A program made the translations under genes and the position numbers. From Dietzia sp. JS16-p6b (GTDB lineage: Bacteria > Actinomycetota > Actinomycetes > Mycobacteriales > Mycobacteriaceae): a stretch of 64,000 bases of DNA. The notes beneath the pieces are model-generated. The model worked only from the letters and a program-made list of their open reading frames with translations, made no database searches and was not told where the DNA came from. Shown here piece after piece: positions 22,015 to 29,464 of the stretch (its first letter is position 1; each line of letters begins with the position of its first letter). Location of the stretch: contig NZ_CP024869.1 in the NCBI RefSeq assembly GCF_003052165.1, forward strand, positions 2,452,001-2,516,000, written 5' to 3'.

Positions 22015-22134
22015 CGATCAGGCCTCCTCGAGCGTCCACCCCGACACGGGACGTCGTGGTGTGGCCTAAACCGTAACGGCGCCCGGGCCCCGCCCCGTGG
22101 CGGCGCGCCGCAGGTCACGATGCTCAGGACATCC

Positions 22135-22794
22135 TCAGACGCGACGCGCGAAGCCCGAGGCCACCAGGGACGCCACGGCGCCCCGGCCGTGCTCCTCACG
22201 GGTCCGTGCGACCAGCAGGTGATCACGCCACTCGCCGTCCACGTGGAGGTAGCGCTTCAGCAGGCCCTCCTCGCGGAATCCACACCGTTCGAGCACCACC
22301 CGGCTGGCCGTGTTCTCCGGGCGGACGGTGGCGTCGACCCGGTGCAGGGCGCCCGGCCCCAGCGCGTGGTCCAGCCCCAGGGCGAGGGCCGCGGTGGCCA
22401 CCCCGCCACCGCCGAACCGTCGACCAACCCAGTACCCGATCCAGCCCGAGTGCAGCGCGCCCCGCACGATCCCGCCGACGGTCAGCTGTCCGCAGAAGCG
22501 GCCGTCCAACTCGATGGCGGCCGGCAACGACACACCGGCACGGGCGTGGCGTCTGAGCTGGGAGTGGATTCCCGGCCACGCGCGGGCGGTGTTGTTCTCC
22601 CGCCACTCGCCCTCGACGGTCGGCTCCCACGGTTCGAGGTGGTCCCGCTCGTCCAGCCTCAACGCGGACCAGTCGCGCGCGTCGCGACGCCGCACCGGTC
22701 GGAGCGTGACCACGCCGGCGCGGACCCGGAGGGGTCCGGCCTCGAGCGGCCACCCGGGGTGGGCGGTCGCATCGGTCGCGACGACGTTCCACAT
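22135..22794 (-). CDS. rimJ: GNAT N-acetyltransferase, RimJ/RimL type
   Basis: A 219-residue acetyl-CoA-dependent acyltransferase of the ribosomal-protein N-acetyltransferase branch. TLRPVRRRDARDW at the start, the acetyl-CoA loop GRRFGGGGVATAAL and NTASRVVLERCGFREEG are typical. It lies 20 bases after glp and 120 bases before sepX on the same strand. The substrate is unknown; ribosomal protein S5 or L12 acetylation is only suggested by family. Confidence 0.85.
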   Translation of the reverse strand: MWNVVATDATAHPGWPLEAGPLRVRAGVVTLRPVRRRDARDWSALRLDERDHLEPWEPTVEGEWRENNTARAWPGIHSQLRRHARAGVSLPAAIELDGRFCGQLTVGGIVRGALHSGWIGYWVGRRFGGGGVATAALALGLDHALGPGALHRVDATVRPENTASRVVLERCGFREEGLLKRYLHVDGEWRDHLLVARTREEHGRGAVASLVASGFARRV

Positions 22795-22814
22795 GGTCTC
22801 GGACCCGGATCGGC

Positions 22815-24074
22815 TCAGCCGCGTTGGGCGAGGAACATCACGTCCACCTCGTCACCGGTCCGGACGGCGGAGACGTCGGGGTCGATCACCACGAGGCAGT
22901 TCGCCTCCGCGAGCGAGGCGAGCAGGTGGGTGGAGGATCCCTGCGCGCCGCCGAGCGCCCGCACCAGGTACTCACCGGTGTCGGTGTCTCGCATGAGCTG
23001 TCCGCGCAGGTAACCGCGCCTGCCCTCCACCGAGGAGATGGGGGCGACGGTGCGGGCGCGGACCGTCCGGCGCATGGGCTGCCGCTTGCCCAACGCGATG
23101 CGGATCAGTGGCCGGACCATGATCTCGAAGACGACGAGGGCGCTCACCGGGTTCGACGGCAGGAGGAATGTGGGGACCTCGTCACGACCCAGTCGCCCGA
23201 ACCCCTGGACCGATCCGGGATGCATGGCCACGCGGTTGACCTCGATCTGCCCGAGCTCCTCCATGACCTGCCGGATCCTCGTGGTGGCCTCACCGCCGGC
23301 CGCGCCGGAGACCACCACGAGTTCACTGCGCACAAGCTGCCCCTCCAGGACCTCGCGCAGCCTCGAGGGTTCGGTACTGGCGATACCCACCCGGTGCACG
23401 TCGGCCCCGGCGTCACGGCCCGCCGCGGTCAGGGCGTAGGAGTTGACGTCGTAGACCTGGCCGGTGCCGGGGCTGGCGTCGACGTCGAGCAGTTCGTCGC
23501 CGACCGAGATCACGGACATGCGGGGCTTGGGGTGCACGAGCACCTTGGACCGCCCCACGGACGCGAGCAGGCCGACCTGGGCCGGCCCGATGATGGCCCC
23601 CGCGCGCACCGCGACATCGCCCGGTTGGACGTCGTCGCCCACGCGACGGACGTACTCGCCGCTGGCGACGGTGCGGGTGGGGCTGATGCGCTGGCCCTCG
23701 GCGACGGCCCAGCCGACCGGGAGGACCGCGTCAGCCAGGGTCGGCAGGGGCGCGCCGGTGTCCACGCGGACGACCTGGCCGGGTTGGAGCCGGGTCGGCT
23801 GCCGGGATCCCGCGGTGATCCTCCCGACGACGGGCAGACCGGACGGCCCGGCGGACTTCTCACCCGGGTCGTCGGTCGGGCCACCTACCCGGATGTCGAC
23901 ACTGCGGACCGCGTACCCGTCGATCGCGGACTGGTCGAAGGAGGGCAGCGGGCGCTCGGCCACGACCTCTTCGGCACACAACAGACCCTGCGCCTCCGAG
24001 ATCGACACGCGCACCGGTCTCGGGGCGACCGCGGCCGCCGTCACCAGTGCGAGCTGTTCCTCGACGGAGCGCAC
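22815..24074 (-). CDS. glp: Gephyrin-like molybdotransferase Glp (MoeA family)
   Basis: A 419-residue MoeA/gephyrin protein. The molybdopterin-binding middle domain is visible as MSVISVGDEL...YDVNSYAL, with the beta-barrel flanks and a C-terminal domain IV. Classic MoeA inserts molybdate into molybdopterin. The copy next to galU and sepX is the one that in corynebacteria serves as septal protein Glp, binding FtsZ and the membrane receptor GlpR (family knowledge). No other molybdenum cofactor gene except moaB2 is in the window, which favours the division role. Start GTG 24074. Confidence 0.85.
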   Translation of the reverse strand: MRSVEEQLALVTAAAVAPRPVRVSISEAQGLLCAEEVVAERPLPSFDQSAIDGYAVRSVDIRVGGPTDDPGEKSAGPSGLPVVGRITAGSRQPTRLQPGQVVRVDTGAPLPTLADAVLPVGWAVAEGQRISPTRTVASGEYVRRVGDDVQPGDVAVRAGAIIGPAQVGLLASVGRSKVLVHPKPRMSVISVGDELLDVDASPGTGQVYDVNSYALTAAGRDAGADVHRVGIASTEPSRLREVLEGQLVRSELVVVSGAAGGEATTRIRQVMEELGQIEVNRVAMHPGSVQGFGRLGRDEVPTFLLPSNPVSALVVFEIMVRPLIRIALGKRQPMRRTVRARTVAPISSVEGRRGYLRGQLMRDTDTGEYLVRALGGAQGSSTHLLASLAEANCLVVIDPDVSAVRTGDEVDVMFLAQRG

Positions 24075-24218
24075 CAGGTGTCCCCTTCCCGTACGAAAGT
24101 CGCTGACCGTGCGGCGGTGTCACGCCAGGCGTGGCGGACCGACCGCCGGGTCCTTGTGGGAGAGGGTAGCGCCCGCATGGCGCCATCCCGTGACGCCATT
24201 CCGTGACGGCGCCCGGCC

Positions 24219-25118
24219 TCAGTGGTCGAGCCGCCCGGCGAGCCACTCGCGGAGCTCGTCGGCGTAGGCCGGGTTGTCCAGGGCGAAGTCCACGCAGGCC
24301 TTGATGTACCCGCCGGGATTGCCGAGGTCGTGCCTGGTGCCGTCGTGGACCACCACGTGGACCGGGTGGCCCTCGTTGATCAACAGGTCGATCGCGTCGG
24401 TGAGCTGCAGTTCCCCGCCGGCGCCCGGCTCGATGCGCCGGAGCGCGTCGAAGATCGCGCGGTCGAGCACGTACCGCCCGGCCGCCGCGAGGTTGGACGG
24501 CGCGTCCTCGACGGCCGGCTTCTCGACCATGCCGCGGACCTGCTTGACCGCCGGGTCATCCGTGTCGGACACCTCGAACACCCCGTACGAAGAGACCTCC
24601 TCCGGGCTCACCTCGAACGCGCAGAGGACGCTGCCGCCCCGCTCCGCGCGGACCTGCGACATCCGGCCCAGGATCCCGAACGGCAGCACCAGGTCGTCCG
24701 GCAGGAGCACGGCGACGGCCTGCTCCTCGTCCCCGAGCACCGATTCCACCTGAGCGACCGCGTGCCCCAGGCCCAGCGGCTCGTCCTGGCGGACGTCCAC
24801 CACCTCGATGAGCCCGGGGGCCCGCTGGACCTTGTGCAGCAGGACGTCCTTGCCCCGGTCCGACAGCGTGTCCTCGAGAACCTGGTCCTCGGAGAAGTGC
24901 GCCATCACCCCGACCTTGCGCTCGGAGGTCACTATCGCGAGCCGGCCCGCCCCCGCCTCGGTCGCCTCCTCCGCGATGAGCTCGATCCCCGGGGTGTCCA
25001 CCACGGGCAGCAGCTCCTTGGGAACGGTCTTGGTGGCGGGCAGGAACCGGGTCCCGAGGCCGGCGGCCGGGACGACCGCGGTGCGGAACTGCGAGTCGGG
25101 CGAGGTGGTGGACGTCAT
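24219..25118 (-). CDS. galU: UTP-glucose-1-phosphate uridylyltransferase
   Basis: It makes UDP-glucose for cell-wall polysaccharides and trehalose. The nucleotide-binding motif VPAAGLGTRFLPATK is near the N-terminus, followed by EELLPVVDTPGIE-like and the late GGELQLTDAID. Length is 299 residues. The start was set at ATG 25118 (MTSTTSPDSQF); an ATG at 25130 would add four residues. TATGGT sits 7 bases before ATG 25118, suggesting a leaderless transcript. It is divergent from the 5-formyl-THF cycloligase gene and followed by glp after 145 bases. Confidence 0.95.
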   Translation of the reverse strand: MTSTTSPDSQFRTAVVPAAGLGTRFLPATKTVPKELLPVVDTPGIELIAEEATEAGAGRLAIVTSERKVGVMAHFSEDQVLEDTLSDRGKDVLLHKVQRAPGLIEVVDVRQDEPLGLGHAVAQVESVLGDEEQAVAVLLPDDLVLPFGILGRMSQVRAERGGSVLCAFEVSPEEVSSYGVFEVSDTDDPAVKQVRGMVEKPAVEDAPSNLAAAGRYVLDRAIFDALRRIEPGAGGELQLTDAIDLLINEGHPVHVVVHDGTRHDLGNPGGYIKACVDFALDNPAYADELREWLAGRLDH

Positions 25119-25203
25119 GCCGTACACCATAGACGGAGCACCCCGCCCCGACCTCCGGACCACCGGCGGCATGGAGGCCGCACGGTGACGGCACACTGGG
25201 GTG

Positions 25204-25767
25204 ATGACACCGGACAAGTCCGCGGTACGTCGCGCGGTGCGCGCGAGACGCGCCGCGGTGCCCACATCGGTGCGGACGGACCGGGACCGGGCGATCCGCG
25301 ACCATCTTGCCTCCCTGGTGACGGAGGGGATGGTGGTCTGCGCGTTCGTTCCCGACGACGACGAGGCCGGCGGAGCGGGCCTACCCGAGGCGCTCGCCCT
25401 GGCGGGGGCGCAGGTACTCCTGCCGGTCTCCCCCGCGGCCGGCCCGCTGGGGTGGGCGGCGTACGCCGGGTCGGCGGATCTGCGCCCGGGACGGTTCGGC
25501 ATCCCGGTCCCGTCCGCGCCGCCGTCGCCCCCGGAGCGGATCGCCGACGCCGATCTCGTCCTGGTGCCCGCTGTGGCCGTCGACCGCGCCGGCGCCCGAC
25601 TCGGCCGCGGCGGCGGGTACTACGACCGGACGCTCGCGCTGGCCCGTCCGCACACCAGGTTGCTGGCGGTCCTGGACCCGGAGGACGTGCTCGAACGCCT
25701 CCCCGTCGAGCCCCACGACCGGCCCGTGACCGGCGTGGTCACCCCACACGGAGTCCTCGACTTTTAA
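25204..25767 (+). CDS. 5-formyltetrahydrofolate cyclo-ligase
   Basis: It returns 5-formyl-THF to the folate pool as 5,10-methenyl-THF with ATP. The family signature RLGRGGGYYDRTLA is at about residues 137-150, and the N-terminal basic helix MTPDKSAVRRAVRARR is typical. Length is 187 residues from ATG 25204 (a GTG three bases earlier is the alternative). The stop codon is the first three bases of the CIRCE-like palindrome of the next gene, so the two are closely linked. Confidence 0.93.
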   Translation: MTPDKSAVRRAVRARRAAVPTSVRTDRDRAIRDHLASLVTEGMVVCAFVPDDDEAGGAGLPEALALAGAQVLLPVSPAAGPLGWAAYAGSADLRPGRFGIPVPSAPPSPPERIADADLVLVPAVAVDRAGARLGRGGGYYDRTLALARPHTRLLAVLDPEDVLERLPVEPHDRPVTGVVTPHGVLDF

Positions 25768-25792
25768 CGACTGGCACTCGGGAGGGTAGAGT
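25764..25792 (+). promoter_or_regulatory. Predicted promoter inside CIRCE-like element
   Basis: TTAACG (25764-25769) and TAGAGT (25787-25792) are 17 bases apart. Both hexamers lie on the palindrome described at 25765-25803, so a repressor bound there would block RNA polymerase. The expected start is near 25799, giving a leader of about 28 bases. Confidence 0.5.
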
Positions 25793-25803
25793 GCCAGTCG
25801 TTA
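25765..25803. promoter_or_regulatory. CIRCE-like palindrome (HrcA operator candidate)
   Basis: TAACGACTGGCACTC and GAGTGCCAGTCGTTA are perfect 15-base inverted arms around a 9-base spacer. The core GGCACTC-N9-GAGTGCC has the arm pattern and the exact 9-base spacer of CIRCE (TTAGCACTC-N9-GAGTGCTAA), the operator of the heat-shock repressor HrcA. It ends 23 bases before the ATG of the FmdB/Ruc-type gene. Confidence 0.75.
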
Positions 25804-25826
25804 GCCGACTCTGCCCCGGAGGCCAG

Positions 25827-26201
25827 ATGCCCACCTATTCGTACCGGTGCCGCGACTGCGATGTCGCCTTCGACATCCAGCAGTCCTTCACGGAGGACTC
25901 GCTCACTGTCTGCCCGCAGTGCGAGGGCGGCCTGCGCAAGCTCTTCAACACCGTCGGCGTGGTCTTCAAGGGCTCGGGCTTCTACCGCACGGACAGCCGC
26001 GCCGCCGGGGCGGGTTCGGGCGCCGGGAGCGGCTCGGGACCCGGTAAGACCGACTCGGGTTCAGGGAAATCCGACTCGGCTTCGTCGGGTTCGGGCTCCG
26101 GCTCGTCGGGCTCGTCGAGTTCGGGCTCGTCGGCGGGGTCGACATCCGGCTCGAGCTCGTCGGGCTCGCCCGCCTCCTCGAGCGCGTCCTCGTCGTCGTA
26201 A
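25827..26201 (+). CDS. FmdB family zinc-ribbon protein, Ruc-like chaperone
   Basis: The 124-residue protein begins with an FmdB zinc ribbon (MPTYSYRCRDCDVAFD, then CPQC; four cysteines) of about 50 residues. The rest is a disordered tail made almost only of Ser and Gly with a few Lys/Asp. The syntenic mycobacterial gene (Rv0991c, beside the cycloligase and galU) encodes Ruc, a redox-activated chaperone with the same ribbon plus disordered tail. The tail here differs in composition. CCGGAGG precedes ATG 25827. The CIRCE-like element upstream fits a heat-shock role. Confidence 0.82.
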   Translation: MPTYSYRCRDCDVAFDIQQSFTEDSLTVCPQCEGGLRKLFNTVGVVFKGSGFYRTDSRAAGAGSGAGSGSGPGKTDSGSGKSDSASSGSGSGSSGSSSSGSSAGSTSGSSSSGSPASSSASSSS

Positions 26202-26354
26202 CGGGCACCCGACACCTCTCCTCCACAGGGCGCCCCCGGTCCACAGGCGCCCCTCCCGGCCCCCTCACGCGGCCCTGCTTCTCCCCTCGCCCCGATACGG
26301 TCTCCTCGACACCGCGCCGCTCACCGACGGCGAGCCGACCGACGGGGGACCCAG

Positions 26355-26792
26355 ATGCGCCGAATCCTCACGTCGCCACCCGCCCCGCGGCGGTGGCGGC
26401 GTCGACGGGCCGCACGGATCGCCGTGGCCGCCGCACTGGTGATCGCCGCGCCCGTCGTCGCACGTCAGTCCCCGGCGGAGGTGCCGGCCCCGCCCACGAC
26501 GGACGCCCGTCATCACGCCGACAACCGGGACGTGCGGGTGGTCCCGATCCCCCTGGCGGACCCGACCGTCGCCGACCTCCTGAGCGCCGGTGACCTCGTG
26601 GATCTGATCGGCACGGTCGACCCGGACTCGCCCGGCGGGCCCCTCGTGATCGCGCGCGCCGCCCGCGTCGCCGACACCCCGGCCGGCCGGGGCGGGAGCC
26701 GGTCGATCCTCGTCGAGGTACCGGAATCCGACGCCGCCCGGGTGGCCTCGCACGCCGCCGGGACACCGCTGGCGATCCTGGTGCACGGGTGA
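26355..26792 (+). CDS. SAF-domain secreted or membrane-anchored protein
   Basis: A 145-residue protein with a very basic N-terminus (RRWRRRRAARIA), one hydrophobic segment (about 20-36) and a SAF-like fold (VRVVPIPLADPTVADLLSAGDLVDLIG), the domain seen in CpaB/RcpC pilus assembly proteins. No pilus genes are nearby. It lies between the Ruc-like gene and mscL. Function unknown; export and wall contact are likely. Confidence 0.65.
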   Translation: MRRILTSPPAPRRWRRRRAARIAVAAALVIAAPVVARQSPAEVPAPPTTDARHHADNRDVRVVPIPLADPTVADLLSAGDLVDLIGTVDPDSPGGPLVIARAARVADTPAGRGGSRSILVEVPESDAARVASHAAGTPLAILVHG

Positions 26793-26892
26793 CCGCGGCA
26801 GGGATCGTGCTGGTAACGTCCCTGCGGTTCAGATCGGCGCGAACGTACGCACACGTGGTGGACCACGCCGCGTCTCCAGGGAGGGGTGCAGG

Positions 26893-27321
26893 ATGCTCAA
26901 GGGCTTCAAAGACTTCATCATGCAGGGCAACGTGATCGACCTGGCGGTCGCCGTGGTCATCGGCACGGCGTTCGCGTCGATCGTCGACGCCTTCACCAGC
27001 GCGATCATCAACCCGCTGATCGCACTGTTGGGTGGCAACAGCGAGATCGGGTTCGCCGTCCAACTACTGGACAACAACCCCGAGACGCGGATGGACTTCG
27101 GGTTGCTGCTCACCGCGATCATCAACTTCCTGCTGATCGCCGCGGTCATCTACTTCGTCCTGGTGGGGCCGATGAACAAGCTGAAGGAGGCCGCCGCCAA
27201 GCGCAAGGGTGTGGATGCCCCCGCCTCGGACAACGACCTCCTGGTGGAGATCCGCGACCTGCTCGCAGGGCGTCCGCTCAGCCATCCGTCGGACCCGCGG
27301 AACCCGTCCGGCGAGTCCTGA
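26893..27321 (+). CDS. mscL: Large-conductance mechanosensitive channel
   Basis: A 142-residue pore protein that opens under membrane tension to release osmolytes. The N-terminal amphipathic helix MLKGFKDFIMQGNVIDLAVAV and first pore segment are canonical, the second segment is at about 77-98, and the C-terminal helix carries DNDLLVEIRDLL. GAGGGG precedes the ATG. It is convergent with the moaB2 operon, 17 bases apart. Confidence 0.96.
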   Translation: MLKGFKDFIMQGNVIDLAVAVVIGTAFASIVDAFTSAIINPLIALLGGNSEIGFAVQLLDNNPETRMDFGLLLTAIINFLLIAAVIYFVLVGPMNKLKEAAAKRKGVDAPASDNDLLVEIRDLLAGRPLSHPSDPRNPSGES

Positions 27322-27338
27322 CCCCGCACCCGGGCGAC

Positions 27339-27518
27339 TCACCCGTGGTGGGGAGGGCGTTGCTCCCTCCACCAGTCGTCGCCGAGCCGGCCGTCCTCGT
27401 CGCGGACCTCGTCGGATGTGGTCCGAGGCAGGACCTCGCCGAACACCTCGTCGATCCGGGCGCTGTCTGTCCCGGCGCCGTCCTGCGGCCCGCCGTCCTC
27501 GACCCGCCGGTCGGTCAC
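27339..27518 (-). CDS. Small acidic protein coupled to moaB2
   Basis: A 59-residue ORF whose GTG start overlaps the moaB2 stop (GTGA). It has no signal or membrane segment. The C-terminal half ends in DDWWREQRPPHHG; short acidic proteins with a similar tryptophan-then-PPHH ending are, from memory, common hypothetical genes in this order. The overlap and the non-random composition make it a real gene in my view. Function unknown. Confidence 0.6.
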   Translation of the reverse strand: MTDRRVEDGGPQDGAGTDSARIDEVFGEVLPRTTSDEVRDEDGRLGDDWWREQRPPHHG

Positions 27519-28090
27519 CACTCGTCGATCGCGGACAGCTGAGCCACCACGTACGAGACCAGCGGGCACAGCGTCGCCATCCCGTCACGGATCGCGGCGC
27601 GGCTCGGCGCGAGGTTGGCGACCACCGTGCTCCCGGACACCCCGACCAGACCGCGGGAGACGATCGAGTCGACGGCCCCGGCCGTGAGGCCTGACGACCG
27701 GACGGCCTCGGCGATGCCGGGCAGTCGCTGGTCGAGGATCTCCTCCGTCACCTCGGGGGTGATGTCCCGCGGTCCGACTCCGGTGCCGCCGACGGTCACC
27801 ACGAAGTCGAAGCCGCCCACCACAGCGGTCTCGAGTGCCTTGCGGACCTCGGCCTCGTCGGCGGCCACTCCCACGACGCCGCCCACCAGGAACCCCTCCT
27901 CCTCGAGCAACTCGGTGACCAGCGGGCCGATCGTGTCCTCCCGGCCGTCCAACCGGTCGGTGACCACCACGACCATCGCGCGACCGGCGATAGGGGTGTC
28001 CGCCGGCTCGGTGGCCGTGGGGTCGAAGTCCACGTCAGTCTGGAGCCTGCGCCCACCGGGCAGAGACCTCGGGTCGAATCTCGTGCTCAT
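27515..28090 (-). CDS. moaB2: MoaB/MogA-type molybdopterin-binding protein
   Basis: A 191-residue protein of the MogA/MoaB fold. The molybdopterin motif VTVGGTGVGPRDITPE and the late SGSTVVANLAPSRAA are conserved. The ATG at 28090 overlaps the pepD stop (ATGA). In M. tuberculosis the same gene follows pepD. Whether it works in cofactor synthesis is uncertain since no other moa gene is nearby. Confidence 0.9.
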   Translation of the reverse strand: MSTRFDPRSLPGGRRLQTDVDFDPTATEPADTPIAGRAMVVVVTDRLDGREDTIGPLVTELLEEEGFLVGGVVGVAADEAEVRKALETAVVGGFDFVVTVGGTGVGPRDITPEVTEEILDQRLPGIAEAVRSSGLTAGAVDSIVSRGLVGVSGSTVVANLAPSRAAIRDGMATLCPLVSYVVAQLSAIDEW

Positions 28091-29394
28091 CTCGCCTCTC
28101 CCAGTACCACGTCGACAGTCCTCGGCTGATCGCCCACACGAGAAGCATAGGTGACGGAGATCGTCTCCCCGGGGGCCCTCGAGCGGATGGCGGCGACCAA
28201 CGCGTCGCCGCTCTCGATCACCCGGTCTCCGACCCCGGTGATCACCGCCCCCTCCTCGATGCCCGCCTGCTCGGCGGGGCCCCCCGCCTCGGTGGTGCGC
28301 ACCAGCGCGCCGCTGATGTCCCGCTGGTCGCTCACCGTGACCCCGAGAACCGCACGGGTGGCGAAACCCTGCTTGATCAGCTGATCCGCGATCCGCCGGG
28401 CCTGGTCGACCGGGATGGCGAAGCCCAGGCCGATGGATCCCGCGTTCCCGGATCCCAGCGATGCGATGGCCGAGTTGATGCCCACCAGTTCGCCGTTCAT
28501 GTTGACCAGCGCGCCACCGGAGTTGCCGGGGTTGACCGCGGCGTCGGTCTGGATGGCGTCGATCACCGTGCTCTGGTCGGACTGCGCACCGCCGGCGCGC
28601 ACCGGCCTGTCGAGCGCGGAGACGATGCCGGTGGTCACGGTGCCGGACAGACCGAGCGGAGAGCCCACCGCGGCGACGGCCTGGCCCTCGTCGAGGGTCG
28701 CGGAGGACCCGAGTGCGATCGGGGTGAGCGACCGGTCGGTCTCCGCCCTGATCACGGCGATGTCCGTCGCCGGATCGGTACCGACGATCGTCGCCGGGGC
28801 CCTCGACCCGTCGTGGAAGCGCACCTCGATCTGGCCGCCGGCGGCACCCAACGCGATGACGTGGTTGTTGGTGATGATCAGACCGTCCGGGGTGAGGATC
28901 ACGCCGGATCCCTCACCCCGCCCGGCCTGTCCGCGGACATCGATCGAGACCACGCTCGGCAGCACCGTGTCGGCAACGGACTCGACGGTGCCGTCCGGGG
29001 CCTGTCCCTCGGGCTGCGTGGCGGAGATCGGGGAGGCGAGCCTCGCGCCGTCGCCCCCGCCGGCCGCCGTCGCGCCTATCCACCCGCCCAGGCCACCCGA
29101 GACCAGCATCGCCGCCACCAGGCCGGCGACCAGCAGGCCCCGCCCCGACCTGGCGGTCGCAGCCGTCCCGGTGTCCGCGCCGACGTGCGGGGGGTGCGGG
29201 GGCGGCGCCGCGGCGGGAGCCCCCGGGCCACCCCATCCCTGCTCGGGTTGGACGTGCCCGTACTGGCCCTGTCCGTACTGGCCCTGCCCGTACTGATGGT
29301 GTCCGTGCCCGCCCGCGCCCGGACCCGAGGCCCACTCGTCGCCGGGCCGGGGATCACCGGTTCCCCGATCGTTCTCGTTCTCCATGGGGATCAT
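28087..29394 (-). CDS. pepD: HtrA-like serine protease PepD
   Basis: A 435-residue envelope protease/chaperone. A long cytoplasmic N-terminus holds repeated YGQGQ units (about 34-47) and a Pro/Ala stretch, then one membrane segment (about 85-108). The trypsin-like domain carries catalytic His178 (TNNHVI), Asp211 (ATDIAV) and Ser292 (GNSGGAL). A PDZ domain fills about residues 345-430. Order mprA-mprB-pepD-moaB2 matches mycobacteria, where MprA activates pepD. Two GGTTCAG repeats 11 bases apart lie just upstream. Alternative ATG at 29385. Confidence 0.93.
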   Translation of the reverse strand: MIPMENENDRGTGDPRPGDEWASGPGAGGHGHHQYGQGQYGQGQYGHVQPEQGWGGPGAPAAAPPPHPPHVGADTGTAATARSGRGLLVAGLVAAMLVSGGLGGWIGATAAGGGDGARLASPISATQPEGQAPDGTVESVADTVLPSVVSIDVRGQAGRGEGSGVILTPDGLIITNNHVIALGAAGGQIEVRFHDGSRAPATIVGTDPATDIAVIRAETDRSLTPIALGSSATLDEGQAVAAVGSPLGLSGTVTTGIVSALDRPVRAGGAQSDQSTVIDAIQTDAAVNPGNSGGALVNMNGELVGINSAIASLGSGNAGSIGLGFAIPVDQARRIADQLIKQGFATRAVLGVTVSDQRDISGALVRTTEAGGPAEQAGIEEGAVITGVGDRVIESGDALVAAIRSRAPGETISVTYASRVGDQPRTVDVVLGEAR

Positions 29395-29446
29395 GGTTCC
29401 TCACCGCGCTGTGTGCCCGCTGAGACCACCGGTGCCGCCTCCGGAT

Positions 29447-29464
29447 GGTTCAGGGACGGTTCAG
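29447..29464. promoter_or_regulatory. 11-bp-period GGTTCAG repeats before pepD
   Basis: GGTTCAG occurs at 29447-29453 and 29458-29464, exactly one helical turn apart, between the mprB stop and the pepD start. A related pair lies upstream of mprA. This is the layout of an OmpR-type response regulator site, so an MprA box is likely. Confidence 0.45.

Noticed and set aside
22815-24074. Part of a molybdenum cofactor operon
   Set aside because: No moaA, moaC, moaE or mobA is near; the neighbours galU and sepX point to the division protein Glp.
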